From Lineolata rhizophorae (taxonomy: Eukaryota; Ascomycota; Dothideomycetes; Lineolatales; Lineolataceae), in NCBI GenBank assembly GCA_010093515.1, contig MU001707.1:107556-152331 (forward strand): a DNA stretch of 44,776 nt. The letters run 5' to 3'. Shown one piece after another: positions 1-11,560 of this stretch. The notes under the pieces are model-generated. The model was not told where the DNA came from. It was given only the letters and a program-made list of their open reading frames with translations, and ran no database searches. The number at the start of each line of letters is the position of its first letter. The stretch's first letter is position 1. A program made the position numbers and the translations under genes.

Positions 1-108
1 TGCTAGATTCTGGAGTGGTGCTAGATTCTGGAGTGGTGCTAGATTCTGGAGTGGTGCTAGATTCTGGAGTGGTGCTAGATTCTGGAGTGGTGCTAGACTC
101 TGGAGTGG
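1..108. repeat. 18-bp minisatellite, six copies
   Basis: Six head-to-tail copies of the unit TGCTAGATTCTGGAGTGG. The first five are identical and the last carries one T-to-C change. The array touches the window edge, so it may continue further left. There are no spacers, which excludes a CRISPR array, and no gene overlaps it. Confidence 0.97.
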
Positions 109-1445
109 ACGTTAATGCCTAGTGTCGCATCTAAGAACAGCGCTAGGGTCTGCGTTCAAAAGGACCATAAGGATTAGTGTATGCGTTGGCGATTGCGTAT
201 GCTCGATTGCTATTACTTTTGCCTAGCACTAACCATTTGACACACCTCCATTAGTTTTTTTTCCAACCCTTTTTTCCGGCTTCTATCATGGCTCGAACTT
301 CGAGGCCTGTCCAAGACCATTAGATTATATTCAGGTGGATCGCTACGTCATCAAAATGAGTTTCATACAAGTGTTTGGCATTTTGCACGTGAGGGTCTAA
401 AGATTTCCAAGGATCCAGTTTGATGGATGCCTAAGGGTGAAGATAACTAGTACCTAGAGTGAGAACGTCCCATGGGAGGTGCCACTACCTCTCGACCCGT
501 CAGGTTTGCGATGTGCTTCTCATCAGCGAAAGCTTGGAGAGGACTAGCGTTGGTATACTAATAGTAAGAGCTACTGCGACCCCTGGCGAAAGAACTACTA
601 TTTTCAATGTGACGAAAGCAGTAATTTGAGAGACACCAGATATAGGCTGCTGCTTTTGGACTTGAAGCCCAGGGGGGTGCTCCGACTATGGTCTCAAAAC
701 TACAGCATCTTATACTGAGAAGGGAAGCGGACACATTGCGCTCTCGATAGGAATGATTTTGACGCAATAACCTTGTTGCGACAGCGCCTCTCCTCGTGCA
801 ACGTAAACTAAGGTGATTCAGTACATCGGATGATTGAGCACTGACAAAAGCTATGTTAAAATGTGTACACCAGATTTGTTCCGTCTCGAATCCCTGCCTG
901 GTGGGCAGATGATGGACGCAGTCTTTATTTTTTTCCTTTTTCTTTGCGCTCTTCGGCGGGGTCAATGCTACTTCTCCCCTCTTCCACCGCTGCCACGGGG
1001 AATCTCTGCTCCTCCGATGAGTCCGGGTCCGCTGAAAATTTCCCAGCAGAACTCGTGGGCCTCACGGCCCATCCGCCATCCGCCATGGCAGTCCTCGTGA
1101 TCCGCAGTGCTCGTATGCCAGTATTTTTGGACGACGTACAGAGCAACTCTCCGGCCCACAGTCTCAGCGCGCTAAAGAGGCTTGACAATATCATAGTCAA
1201 GCCACTGCTGCGCTTTGTGCGTCGGACGTGTGGCTCCTTACGAGCCTCATCCCAGATCATCACGTGCCAAGCTTGCCTTCCGCTTCTGGCGCGAGGGCGT
1301 CAGTGGAAGATGACCGTCGTCCTAGCAAAGAACCTCCGCTAGGCCCTATCCTCTGACGCCGCCAGAGGATAACTACTCAAGTGGCAAAGTGACAAGCGAA
1401 GGTGAATTCAGCAATGATGGCCAATTAGCAATGGGTGGCGCTTCG
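109..1445. other. Intergenic, no gene recognised
   Basis: About 1.3 kb with only short open frames on both strands that overlap one another and have no family motif, no convincing splice structure and no amino-acid bias typical of genes. Nothing else was seen here. Confidence 0.5.
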
Positions 1446-1623
1446 TGTCGAGCGTCACAGAGCGTACGGTGGCAAACAGAGCTTATTGAGGGTGAGGTTG
1501 CAGAGTGTACCTAGGTAGACCTGCACTCTGCGATCTATGTACGCTGTGCGCTAGACAGGGGCCGGCATCACTTAGCCCCTGAGCGTCACGTGGCTGCTGC
1601 TGCCATAAATGATATCCACGACA
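1446..1623 (+). mobile_element. Solo-LTR-like fossil (copy 1)
   Basis: A 178-bp element with termini TGTCG and CGACA, so it has the TG...CA ends and short inverted termini of an LTR. It is flanked on both sides by CTTCG (1441-1445 and 1624-1628), a perfect 5-bp target-site duplication. A diverged copy lies in reverse orientation at 35412-35579. No internal coding region adjoins it, so it looks like a solo LTR left by recombination, or an end of a very small non-autonomous element. It contains a hairpin-forming inverted repeat, GCAGAGTG...CACTCTGC. The superfamily cannot be told. The clean duplication suggests it is the younger of the two copies. Confidence 0.7.
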
Positions 1624-3457
1624 CTTCGCGCTACGGCAATCTGAAGGACGACGACGTGCTCGTTGTTGCCATCTGATGACGAATGCTGGGTCCGGTGGCT
1701 GAACGAGAGCGTAGAGTGGAAGGAGATCTATCGCGAATTTCTGTGAACTTGAAGTGTGGATATTAGAAGAAGCTACGAAAAACTGTGTAACCCTTGAACC
1801 AACACAGTAACGTAAGCGAGTCTAGGCACTCTAACTACAATCTGACAACGCTGTTGGTGGCTGTGCCGACCGAGACCTGAAGGCAACCCCAGACTCTAAC
1901 TACTTTCCACACTGGTAGTCGTGGTCGCAGAGCGGGAGCGAACCTTGCGAAGGATTCAAAGCAGGCGCGGGAACCTCACAGTTTCATTGCTAAGTCAGGG
2001 TGTGAGGTGAGTCCCTAGACGCAGGATCCTGGTCACACGGTCACACGTCGCCTTGGTACTCCTACTATTGGAGGCAGGGTCAGGCGCAAAAGATTTGTCC
2101 GACGTCGAATTGTTATTCAGTATATGTACCGCCGAAGGGAAAAAAGAAAGCCCAGAAAAGAGGACAAGGAAAAAAAAAAGGAGGGAAAGGAAAAAATCCA
2201 AAACAACCACGCAGACAAGAGAAACACAGTCGCATCCCCCAAAAAACATAATAGAGCCATCGTAAACTCAAGACAAGGAGCTAACTGGCCCACGGGCCGA
2301 CATAGGGAAGGTGGTTTTGTTGCCGGCGTCTACCGCACTTCGAACTCGTGCAAGTCAACTCGAGTTTTCCGCCGAGCAACGAGAGTTGGGACGTTTCGCG
2401 GCGTTCGTGAGGAGCGTTGGACATTCAGGCCAAACGCATAGAGGCCAGGTCTCGAATCGATCGACGGAGGAAAGACAACTGAAAAGTTACCAATGAAATG
2501 TAATGAGAGGGAGTCTTTTTTTCGGAAAGAATGTCAAGGCTGCCGCTGTACACAAAACACAAAAGGAAACATACCCGAAGGGCGCCCAAGAGATAGAAAA
2601 AGAATAGGAAAGAACACAAAAGAAGAGCTCCAATCACAATTGCATCTACAACCAAAAACCAACAGGAAAGGCGAAGGCATGAATTTTACCCGTCGCCACC
2701 TAAACCTCACCCGATTATGGGCACATCACAACCCCACATCAGATCCCGTCAAACCCAGATGCAAGCGGAAAAAAGGAATAAAGAATGCCGAAAAAATTCG
2801 ACCAGAACAACCAGCACCGTCCAACACTCCAGTGGCCAATGTTGCAGACTCGAAACAAGCGCTGTCCCCCTCTCCGGAAGGACTTGCCTCCAACGTTTCT
2901 TCCTGCAATTCCTTGCCGCTGAACATATGCGCGAACGAACAACCCATTTTGCCCAAAACTACGACCAATTGCACAATTGAGAGAATTCCATCCGGCAGAT
3001 CATGTGTGCGCCATTTCCCTAGATCGGGGGGGGAGTCGATTATTCCCCCCCGCTGAGCACGTTTAGCGCGTGCATCTTTCCCAAATCCCTAAGTCATTTC
3101 GTGGCACTTCAAGGACGATATCCCGGAGACGGATTCCCAAGATCCTAGGTGAGAACATCGGCAATCTTTTGGGGCCGCGAACGTAAATGTCATGTGCGTC
3201 TGCCAAAGCAGGCCCCTCGACCCATCCAAGTCGTCAGCGCTCTGATTTGAGACAGCACGAAACACACTGGAGCTCTCCCCCTTTCCCACACTCCACTTCT
3301 CCATCATACCGCTCCAGAATTGTCTCCAACCATAAACGCGTAGGCCTTGCTGCGACGCCCCATTTCTTCTCCTGTGACTCCTCAACCCCTCTTAATCTCC
3401 CCTTTCCCGCTTGGGAATCCGCAACCTCGACGCAATTCGGCCACACGAAGGGGATCA
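1624..3457. other. Intergenic, purine-rich, no gene recognised
   Basis: About 1.8 kb between the LTR-like fossil and the 3' end of the FHA-protein gene. Purine-rich stretches (for example 2130-2240 and 2560-2640) give lysine-rich open frames on the plus strand and leucine/phenylalanine-rich ones on the minus strand. Both look like composition artefacts. The part nearest 3457 probably holds the 3'UTR of the minus-strand gene. Confidence 0.45.
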
Positions 3458-5841
3458 TCATCTCTCAACCTTCTGCCACCCATTCAGATAGGCCATTAGT
3501 CCGACGCCCAGTAAAACCACGCCCAAGATTGACGCATACGGTGCAGATTGCGCCACCTGGTCGTGTCGCGGCGCCTGTACGGAGGCGGTGCGACCATGTC
3601 CTAGCGCATGTCCAATGGCTTTCTGCAGCTCGTCAACCTGCTCGGGCGTCACCGGACGTCCGTTCTGCATGCCCACCTTGCGGATCAGGTCGACGACGGC
3701 GTCTTCATCCGCAGTAGCATCCGCAACCTCGCCCTCAGCGTCGACTGCTGTCGTTGCAGTGCTCATGTTGTTGGGTTCTTTGCCAGTTGACTCGGTGGAT
3801 TTGTGGCTTCCACTACTTCCGGGGCGGCGGCGGCGGCGGAGAGAGTCGTGTGCTTCGGCGGAGGCGTTGTTGCGCGCCGCCTCATCCTGACGGATCTTCT
3901 CGACCATCTCTGCGAGGCTCTGTCGGTCTTTGGCGGACTGAGCCTCCGCCGTTTCGGCCCGGTTGCGATACAGCTCCATTTGCCGCTTCATCTCGTCCAT
4001 TTCCCGCAGCATGAGCTCAAGGCGCTGTTGGAGCTTGGTGGTCGACTCGTCAATAACCGCCGTCTTGGCTGTCTCATCTGGGTTTGACATATCTGCGGCG
4101 CTAGACTCGGCGCTGGATTCCGCAGGTTGTGCTTGAGAGGATGACGAGGGCTGTTGAAGCGTGGCATCGACAGGTGCACCGTTAGGGAGGTGACCTCCAG
4201 CAGATTCCAATCGATGTGCGCGCTCTTCGGCATTCTCCCGCAAAAGACGCTCGCGCTTGAGCATCTCCTCAAGATCCTTCAACTGGACGCTCTGCGTGTC
4301 GATCTTCTTCTGGGCATTGGTGAGTTCTTGGACGAGTGAGGTGATATGATTCGACGACTCCTGGCGAAGGGAGGAGCTGTTGGAGGCAGCAATCTTGGGT
4401 CGCTCCGTAGTCTCCCGCTTGAGCATAGATTGGATGCCGGTCTCGGCGGTATTGGCGCGCGCAACGTCTGGCTTCTCCGGAAGAGGTTGTTGAGGAGGAG
4501 GTGCGGGAGGATCAGAGAAGCGGGCCTTGATGTCCTTAATAGGAGAAACTTTGGTGTGGGGCGATTTTGCAGGTTGTTCTTTCTTCGGTTCGCTGGTGAG
4601 GAGACTGTCCACGTATTGGCTAGTCCGCTGGAGATCCTGAGATTGTTGCCGTGCGTTCTTGAGCTCACACTTTGAAGATCGTTCGTTAGTCACAACGGGG
4701 CGTTAGGTCAAGAGAGAATACCTACATTAAGCCTCTTCACAATTTGTTCCATGGAGATAGGGTTCAGCCATAGGCTCATGTGTCGCTGCTGGGCGGCACT
4801 CATTTGATTCCCAGCAACATTAGGCGGCGCCGAAGCCATCCGGCCCTGATTTCCAAGCGAGCCCTGGTTACTAGCACGACGTATCTGACCGGCGCCTTGG
4901 CCAACTTGGGGACCAACCATGTTGCCGTTGGCGCTAGGATCGATATCGCCGAAGTTCAGGTCCATCATGTTGTTCGCGTTGTTGTAGAAACCAGCATGTT
5001 CGACGCGAGCGGCGACCTTGTGGTGGACGACCGTCTTCTGATCCTCGCTGACGATGTCGATGCCCAGCTCGAGCATGTCCTGCTCGCGGATCTCGTGCGG
5101 GTCCGAGTCACGGTTCTCGGGCGAGAGGCGGTGGCCGTTGACGAAGGTGCCGTTGGAAGATTTGACGTCACGTATCCAGACCTTGCCGCTCCTGTCCGCC
5201 CACACCTCGGCGTGTTGCCGGGACAAGACCTTGGAATCGAAGTAGCCGTTGTTCGGAGCGGGAACGGTGCGCCCGTTCGTCTGGCGGCCGATGCGGAGGA
5301 CCTCGGGATAGAAGGGCACGTTGATGGTCTTGCGCTCAAAGGTGCCGTTCATGGGCAGCAGGTGGAGGATGGCTTGCGGCTCGGGCTGGGCCTGCGGCTT
5401 GGGCGCGCCGTTCGGCTGGGCCTGCGACTGGTGCTGGGCCGCGAGCACGGAGCCGGGCGTGTGGAGGGCGGACATGGCGGAGGCGGCGGAGGGGCCGGAG
5501 GACGAGGAGGCGACCGACTGCGGGCGGGCGTTGGAGAGGCCTGAGATGGGCTCGGACTTGGCCGGCGGCCATATGCTGCGGGGAGGCTTCTTGCGGACGC
5601 CCCAGTCGCCGGCGGCGGGCGCGCTGCTGGCGGGGGCGCCGTTGGGCTGGGCCGAGGGGGCGGGGACGGTGGAGCTGGAGGAGGCGGACGACGCGATGGA
5701 CGAGGACGAGTTGGCCCGCTGGGCGCTCTTGCGCGGCATGAACATCCTGGACACGTCGTCGGCGCTCATGGCACTACCAGCGCCGGTCCATCCTGATCGG
5801 GCAATCGGCTGGAAGTTGGGCGGGGGAGCGACTGCCGTCAT
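3458..5841 (-). CDS. FHA-domain, coiled-coil, tail-anchored protein (SLMAP/PRO45/Far9-like)
   Basis: Two exons, 5841-4726 and 4669-3458, joined in phase 0 over a 56-bp intron (donor GTAGGT, branch ACTAAC, acceptor AAAG), giving 775 aa. The start is the ATG opening MTAVAPPPNF; the frame stays open upstream but that part is arginine-rich and lacks gene-like composition. An FHA phosphothreonine-binding domain spans about residues 158-280, with the signature residues in GRQ, SRQHAEVW and KSSNGTFVNG. Serine/alanine/glutamine-rich linkers surround it. Two coiled coils follow in the second exon, and a hydrophobic segment near the C-terminus (ILGVVLLGVGLMAYL) ends with only about seven polar residues, a tail anchor. 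This order matches SLMAP/PRO45/Far9-Vps64 proteins, which place the STRIPAK phosphatase-kinase complex on ER, nuclear-envelope or mitochondrial membranes. Membership is inferred from architecture only. Confidence 0.85.
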
Positions 5842-6743
5842 CACCGGAGACGAGGGCGCGGTCGAGGGAAGGCGCGGGTGCGGGCGTCGGGCCTGCCGCG
5901 GCGGGCGTCGTGGGTGCGGGCGCCAGGGACGCGCTTTCCTGGGCGCGAAGCGGCGCTGGGCGGGCCGGGGCAGGCACGACCCGTGCTGTCGTGTGCGTGG
6001 GCGGCAGCGGCGGCGGCGGCGGCAGCGAGGGCGACGCTGCTGCGTGCGACGGCGGGCGGCGAAGGGCGTGCGGGAGCGTGGGCGGGCGGGGCGTGCAGCG
6101 ACGACGATGGCGATGAGGAGGACGGGGACGGGCGGGCGAGGCAAAAGTCAGACGTTTGGCGACCGCTGCCAGGAGAGAGAGGAGGGAAGCGCTCGCTAAG
6201 GCCTGTTGGCGGCGTTGGCGGCGCTGGCGTCCCTCAGCCGGGCGTTTCCTCGGCCGCTGCTGGCGCCTGCGGCACGGCTTATGCCATCCCCGTCGCAGGG
6301 CCTGTCGCAGGCCCCGAAAATCGCGTCCGACGTCGATACAAGGGCGAGGAATAGTGGCGAGGCACACAAGCACCCGGTCGCAGAGGGGTAAAAAATGCGC
6401 AGTCTGCCCGGAGCGGCCGCTTGACGGGGACCACGTCGTCGCCGCGCCTAGTCGCCCATTCCTCGCCGGCCCGCTGACAAAGGCCGCGGCACGTGAGTCG
6501 GGCCCGCAGCGGTCCCGCCCGCTAGTCCGCTTCCGGCCCTCGGCCGCTTGGCGCTCGGCTGAGCGCCCCCGGCTGCGCGCGGCCGACCTCACGCGCTCGG
6601 CCGCAGCATCGTGAAATCGAGTCTCTGAATCAATTCCCCGCCCCCAGGACCCAGCGCCGTGCTTTCGAGCTTCTCGTTGCGTATCCTCGGCCACCCTGCC
6701 TGCCCGCTTGCACTGGTTCTGATCGCGTCTGTCTGCCCTCACA
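5842..6743. promoter_or_regulatory. Shared divergent promoter region, FHA protein / Mgr2
   Basis: About 900 bp of very GC-rich sequence lie between the two divergent start codons. Long open frames on both strands are arginine/alanine-rich products of the base composition. No TATA box stands out. Both 5'UTRs and a bidirectional promoter must lie here, but individual sites could not be assigned. Confidence 0.5.
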
Positions 6744-7315
6744 ATGCCCGTTCCCGTGGGAGGAAACGTCTCCGGTCCGTCGACGTTCGACAAACGTAGG
6801 TCAAACCACGCACACTTATCTAGAGCTTTCGGACTCGCACTAAAACTCTCTCGTAGTGAGGATGGGTGCCATGATGGGTGGAAGTATGTTGGTGGTTTGA
6901 ACGCTCAATGTGTCTGCGCATTTTCTGACCGCTTTTGCAGCCGTCGGGCTCATCATCGGCTTCATATTCGGTAGTTCCCTGCTTTGCCCGATTGCACCTT
7001 CGTAGAAATGCTCACGCACTTCAGGAGCCACCAATATCATCAGGTTCGGGCCCGGTCCGAATGGGATGATGCGTACGCTGGCGCAGTATATGCTAGGATC
7101 GGCAGCAACGTTCGGGTGCGTACACTGCTGCTGGTTTAGATTCCGTGCCTTCGTTAACCGTGTTTCACAGGTTCTTCATGTCGATTGGCACAACCATTCG
7201 GACAGAGAGCTCCCCGATAATGACCGAGGCGTTTGCGCGAGCGCATGGTCGGCCGATAATTCTGCCCAGTCGATACCGGCGAGCGAGAGAATGCAATCGG
7301 AGAGAGGGAAACTAA
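6744..7315 (+). CDS. MGR2: Mgr2/Romo1 family TIM23 translocase subunit
   Basis: Five exons: 6744-6795, 6857-6883, 6941-6970, 7025-7115 and 7171-7315. The introns are 61, 57, 54 and 55 bp, all phases match, and the product is 114 aa. The tiny internal exons (27 and 30 nt) hide the gene from simple ORF calling. The protein reads MPVPVGGNVSGPSTFDK, then LRMGAMMGGTVGLIIGFIFG, then GPGPNGMMRTLAQYMLGSAA, then TFGFFMSIGTTIRTESSPIM. This follows yeast Mgr2 closely, including MGxMMG, the GPGPxG loop and the LGSAxTFGxFMSIG second helix. Mgr2 is a two-helix inner-membrane protein that gates lateral release of preproteins from TIM23 and couples TIM21; the human relative is Romo1. It is transcribed away from the FHA gene. 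Confidence 0.93.
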
Positions 7316-8318
7316 ATCAGGGAGAAAGAATACGCGAGGGCCAAACCCGACTAGCGTGTAGGGTTTGGCCGTAGCTGTGTTTAGTCGAAGGGGCGGATTA
7401 CAAGGGACGGATGCCGATCGGGGATGATTGCTGTTTCTTTGTGAACAGAATGCTCATGCAAAAAGCGTTGTTGTACAAAGTACTAGGGCCTGATTTTCTA
7501 GGGTAATGCATGCCAGGGTACAGAATCATTGCTCCATCCGAAGCGTATGTATAAATCCACCAACTATAGATCCGACAAAAGCCGATCGTTTTTAGGTACT
7601 ACTCCCTTGACGGAGTGTGCTCGTGCTCCCCGTTGGCCGTGTCTAGCATGAGAGACTGAGAAAATAGGCAAGCATGAAGATAGACCCATATCTGAGTCAT
7701 ATTTTTTACTCCAGGCCTCAGTATGAGGTGTCAGCCCCGAAAGCCTATATCGAAGGGATTCAAGGCACATGGCGAGATGATGCAACGCCACTTCATTAGC
7801 ATGACCCACCTTGCTTAGCTGAGTTGACAGACCAGGCTAGTTCTTTGCGTTTCGCACCGATCCGGTGCTGTTCTTTCGCGTGCACCGAAAGCGTTCGCTT
7901 GCACGTGACGTGAATGCGCACGCATGTGGCATACTGCCACTGTTGAACGCCGCTATCAAGCCAAACATTATATTCGAGCAATCACATGGTCCTTTTGGGC
8001 TTAAATGTTTATTCCAGCCGACTGGCGTTAGCTCTCCTTTCTCAACTACAATCTCCGGGCAAGTGTTGAGCCCGCCGGTACGAGATCAGTCACTTTCGCA
8101 CTTGGCAGTAGAAGAGGTGACGGGACCGCTGCCTCGCAGCAAACTTGCCTTGAGAACCATTTCCAGAATTCTCTTGTCCGCCACCTTTGCCACCCTCTTT
8201 CTCCTCTTACACTCACTTGTGCCAATCCGTGCGAAGAAGCACCATCCCCACCTACAAAACTCGTCAGCGCAACACCTCAAGTTCCTTGTCAACCAAAAAC
8301 AAATAACAATCCAAAACA
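7316..8318. other. Intergenic, no gene recognised
   Basis: One kilobase between Mgr2 and the start of the next transcript. The short overlapping frames on both strands show no recognisable motif. The final part (about 8200-8318) is CA-rich and AC-rich, like a fungal 5'UTR, and leads into the 5'UTR intron of the next gene. Confidence 0.5.
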
Positions 8319-8547
8319 GTAAGTATCTGTGTATGCACCTCAATCTTTTCTTCACGTGCGCCTCGCTACGCAAGATATCTCCGTTTGCAGCGCTGAGCCA
8401 CCCCATGCAGCTGACCGCCACGATGTCAATACCATCCCGGGCTCTATTGCGTCCGTCGTCCTCCTTGTCTTCCATCAAGTTGCGTTTATTTGCCTTGCGC
8501 AAAATGCCCTGAGTTGCTCGCGGGAAGATACTTATAACTATTCACAG
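8319..8547 (+). other. Probable 5'UTR intron
   Basis: A strong donor, GTAAGTATCTG, follows a CA-rich leader at 8318. A matching acceptor, ATTCACAG, ends at 8547 behind a possible branch site in CTTATAACTATT. The intron would be 229 bp, and exon 2 of the transcript would carry 24 nt of leader before the ATG at 8572. This is inferred from sequence signals alone. Confidence 0.55.
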
Positions 8548-8571
8548 GTCGTGGCCGAGGTGTAATCGACC

Positions 8572-10231
8572 ATGTCGCAGCCGCCTCCTGCCAACGGCGC
8601 ACCCCAGGACCCGGTGACGGACCTGGCCACGGACGACAACTTGATACGTTCCACTGGCGAAACAGTTCACCGCCTTATCCAGTTGATTTCGCGCAACTCC
8701 GTGAGCGGGGCGTTCGTTGGCCTCCAGGATTCCTTGGACGTGATGTCGGTGACCCACGAGACCGACATGAACGAGATCATGGGCTACCTCAAGCGCATTG
8801 AAGGCGCTCTCGAAAACAGCACTACCCAACATACCGAGGACAATGCGCGCATCCTAGAGCGCTTCTGTCGTCTCGAATCAGTGCAGCACGACCTCAACGT
8901 TGCCAAGAAGGACATCTCCGATTTGATTGTCGGTATTAACAGCCTCGAGCAGGAAGTCGGCGCCACAAAGAACGTCGTCACTGCCTTCACGCGGGAACTC
9001 GCCAAGTTTAACGACGTACCTAGCATAGTCGAGGCTTCCGAAGACGACATCATCAGCTTGCGCCATAAAGTCGAGCGGCTTGGCGGTTTGCCTGACACGA
9101 TGAGCACCATTCACAATTCCGTCCAAACCATCCGCAACACTGTGTCCGAGGCGCTTTCCAGGCTGAACAATCCGCCCGCGGACGACTTCGCCTTGAGGCA
9201 AGAGATCAATACCATCAAGGATAGGATGGACATCATGAGGGCCGACGTTGTTAGCGCTGTTGTTGCCGAACTTGACAAGCGTGACGATGCCGCACAGAAG
9301 CCTCAGTAAGTCGCACAACTAGCTGCTCTTGGGTTAGATCGCGCACATATACGCATTACATTCTTCTGCTAACAGTTGTGAAATAACTGTAGAAATGAAG
9401 CCGGGCGTTCGAACGTCCCTGAGCGTTCGAACATTCGTTTTTACTGTAGTAGTAGTAGCAGTGCCCCTGCCTTGGCCCAGGCTTACGAGCCTTGCTCGCC
9501 GACACGTAAGAACTTCTGCTCCAGACGCATTGCAGACAATGAGCACTAACCAAGAACACCAGACTCTCCCCACCACACCTTTGAGAATGTGCCGGAAACC
9601 GACGTCGATGTGCGCACTCCCGAGCAACTGGTCGGCCACAAGGCGTCCCCGTCTCCGTCCGAGTCCCGTTTCGCGCCGCTCTACTCCCCGAATTTTGACG
9701 CCGGCTCGGCGTACGTCCCTGCCTCTTCCCCGTCCGCCATATCCGAAGAAGAAGCCATCCGCGGCAGCAACCGCGCCCACGGCACCATCGCTGTCAGCGC
9801 CAAGGCGCCGCAGGACTTTCCCCGGCCACCCCACGAGACGCGCCTCACCAGCATGATCCACAACAAAGAGGCCACTATCACGTCGCTAAAGCGGTCGCTA
9901 GACGTGACGCGCTCGTCCTCGTCCTCGTCGCCGGAGCCCGCTTCCGCTCCGGCTCCGAAGGTTGCCCTCCCCTCCTCTCCCACCTCCCTCAGACTCGGTC
10001 CCGATGCTCACCCTCTCTCTTTTCCTCCAGCGCAACTCTGTCGTCGTCGCCACGGCCGTCGCCGACGCCGAGTCCGCCCCGCCCCCGCCGGGCCCGCCTC
10101 CACGCAAGCGCTCGCTCCTCCCCGGCGCCGCCGACCGGAGGAGCGCGGCTGCATCGGCGTCGCGGATGCGGTCGCGCAGGAAGGCGCCGGCGGGGGGGCG
10201 GAATGGTCGTGCCGGGCGCGATGAGAACTAG
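8572..10231 (+). CDS. Coiled-coil protein of unknown function
   Basis: The start ATG has good context (CGACCATGTC). Proposed exons are 8572-9305, 9555-9960 and 10031-10231, giving 446 aa. The first exon encodes a long helical region with repeated heptad-like stretches (IGYLKRIEGALE-type, DISDLIVGINSLEQE, ALRQEINTIKDRMDIM). Exon 2 is serine/proline-rich (MIHNKEATITSLKRSLDVTR near its end) and exon 3 is basic and disordered. The last splice (9961-10030) joins in phase 0 and removes a pyrimidine tract. The first acceptor (9554) is uncertain: it is the only nearby one in phase, but the best CTAAC sits only about 5 nt upstream. If the first intron is retained, the frame stops at once (TAA overlaps the GTAAGT donor) and the product is 245 aa. 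I do not recognise the family. Confidence 0.6.
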
Positions 10232-11560
10232 ACCAGGGCGCATAGGGCGTTGTTGAGGCGGCCTTGGTATACGTGTAGGGGCTGCTGCTTCGGGTTTCTG
10301 TGCTTTGCTGGGTTCGGCGCTGGTTCGGCTCTGCGGTGGGGCGGCGCTGTGTTTGTGCCCTTCTCTCTCTTCCGTGCTGTCGGGCGGGGCTGTGCTGAAA
10401 CTTCTACTTTCGGGTTTCTTTCATGTTCTCAAGTTGGCTTTGCGGCACTGTATCAATGTTGCAAGGTTGTATTTCTCACGTGTTGTCAACGTGCTCTAGT
10501 GGTACTGCCCTGAAAGATGTACCCTTGAGCTCCCTACATTACTTCAATCCGACCCGGCGACCCTGTTTTAGTACTGTACTACTGGTTTTCCTGCGTCTTC
10601 ACAAACTTGGCCGGCGGTACTGTTTCAAGTTGTACTTTCAAGTTTTTTGCTTGCTTGCAACCCGATCAAGAGAGCATGTCACTGCCTTGCCGGATTCCCA
10701 TATTTTAGAGCATTCTTGGTGCGGCCGCGGCCATGACCACTCCTTATCAGTCATTGTCGAGGTTCAGTACAGGGGTATTCTTCTCTGGAAAGATCTTGAA
10801 CAAGGCTGCTCGGGCAAGTGCTCGGACAATGCTAAGGGAATAGACGATTTCAGACACTCTGGCAACCTGCGTCTTCTCACGTGTCCAAGCAGCCCAGGGT
10901 AATAAATGCGGCGTTCTTCAGAGCGAGCGGCCCGACTGTGAGCTTAGGTACGTGCGGAGTACAGGAGGAGCCGTAAGCGAGTCAGAGCCCTCCTCCGCAG
11001 CTCCGAAGTCACGTGCCAATGTTTGGGAGGCTCGGGAGTTTGTCAGCCTCTTGGGCGAGGCAGGAGCTCGCAGCGTCGTTCCGGGCAAGAGGTAAGCACC
11101 TGCTACTCCGTCCGTACATATGCGTAGTGCAATGTAGGGCCCCCGACCCTACCTGGGCAGGCACTACCACGTAGAGCCCCAAGACGGGGATAATCGGCGG
11201 CGGCGGCGGCGGATCGGCGCCGGTCGTTCCTGCAGGTCTCGGCGCCGGGCGCCGGTGCCTGCCCGGTTCTGGCGCGCCGGCCCTAGTTGCAGCTGCCCTG
11301 CCCTGGCTTGCAGCTGCCTTGCTCGGCCTGCCGGGACCGAGCCGCGCAATGTCATCCTTTCGCCTTCTCGTCCCGTCCCTTGCTTTTCCTCCGCCGTTCT
11401 CTTCTCTCCCCCAAGCGATATAACGGGCTACGCGTTTTATCTTTTTCTCGCCCCTGGCATTCCTGCCAGCGCGCTGCTTCTTCTTCAAATGTCCATTTTT
11501 TGATCTGGCCGGCATTGCAGGTGTGAGGGTGTGGCACGCTACGACACCCGCACAGCACAC
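10232..11560. other. Intergenic, no gene recognised
   Basis: 1.3 kb holding the 3' end of the coiled-coil gene and the promoter of the carboxypeptidase gene. Open frames on both strands are short, overlapping and compositionally driven. A CACGTG motif lies in AGTCACGTGCCA near 11010. Confidence 0.5.

Noticed and set aside
1-108. Possible CRISPR array
   Set aside because: Units abut directly without unique spacers and the organism is a fungus, so it is a minisatellite.
1995-2655. Hydrophobic minus-strand and lysine-rich plus-strand open frames
   Set aside because: They come from purine/pyrimidine-biased DNA; no domain, splice structure or start context supports them.
9395-9856. 153-aa frame as a separate gene
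   Set aside because: The overlapping frame from 9555 has the codon bias and composition of a real exon; this frame is Arg/Ser/Pro-rich noise.
11009-11560. 183-aa minus-strand frame upstream of the carboxypeptidase
   Set aside because: Low-complexity Arg/Ala/Pro-rich, no family, and lies in the promoter of the plus-strand gene.
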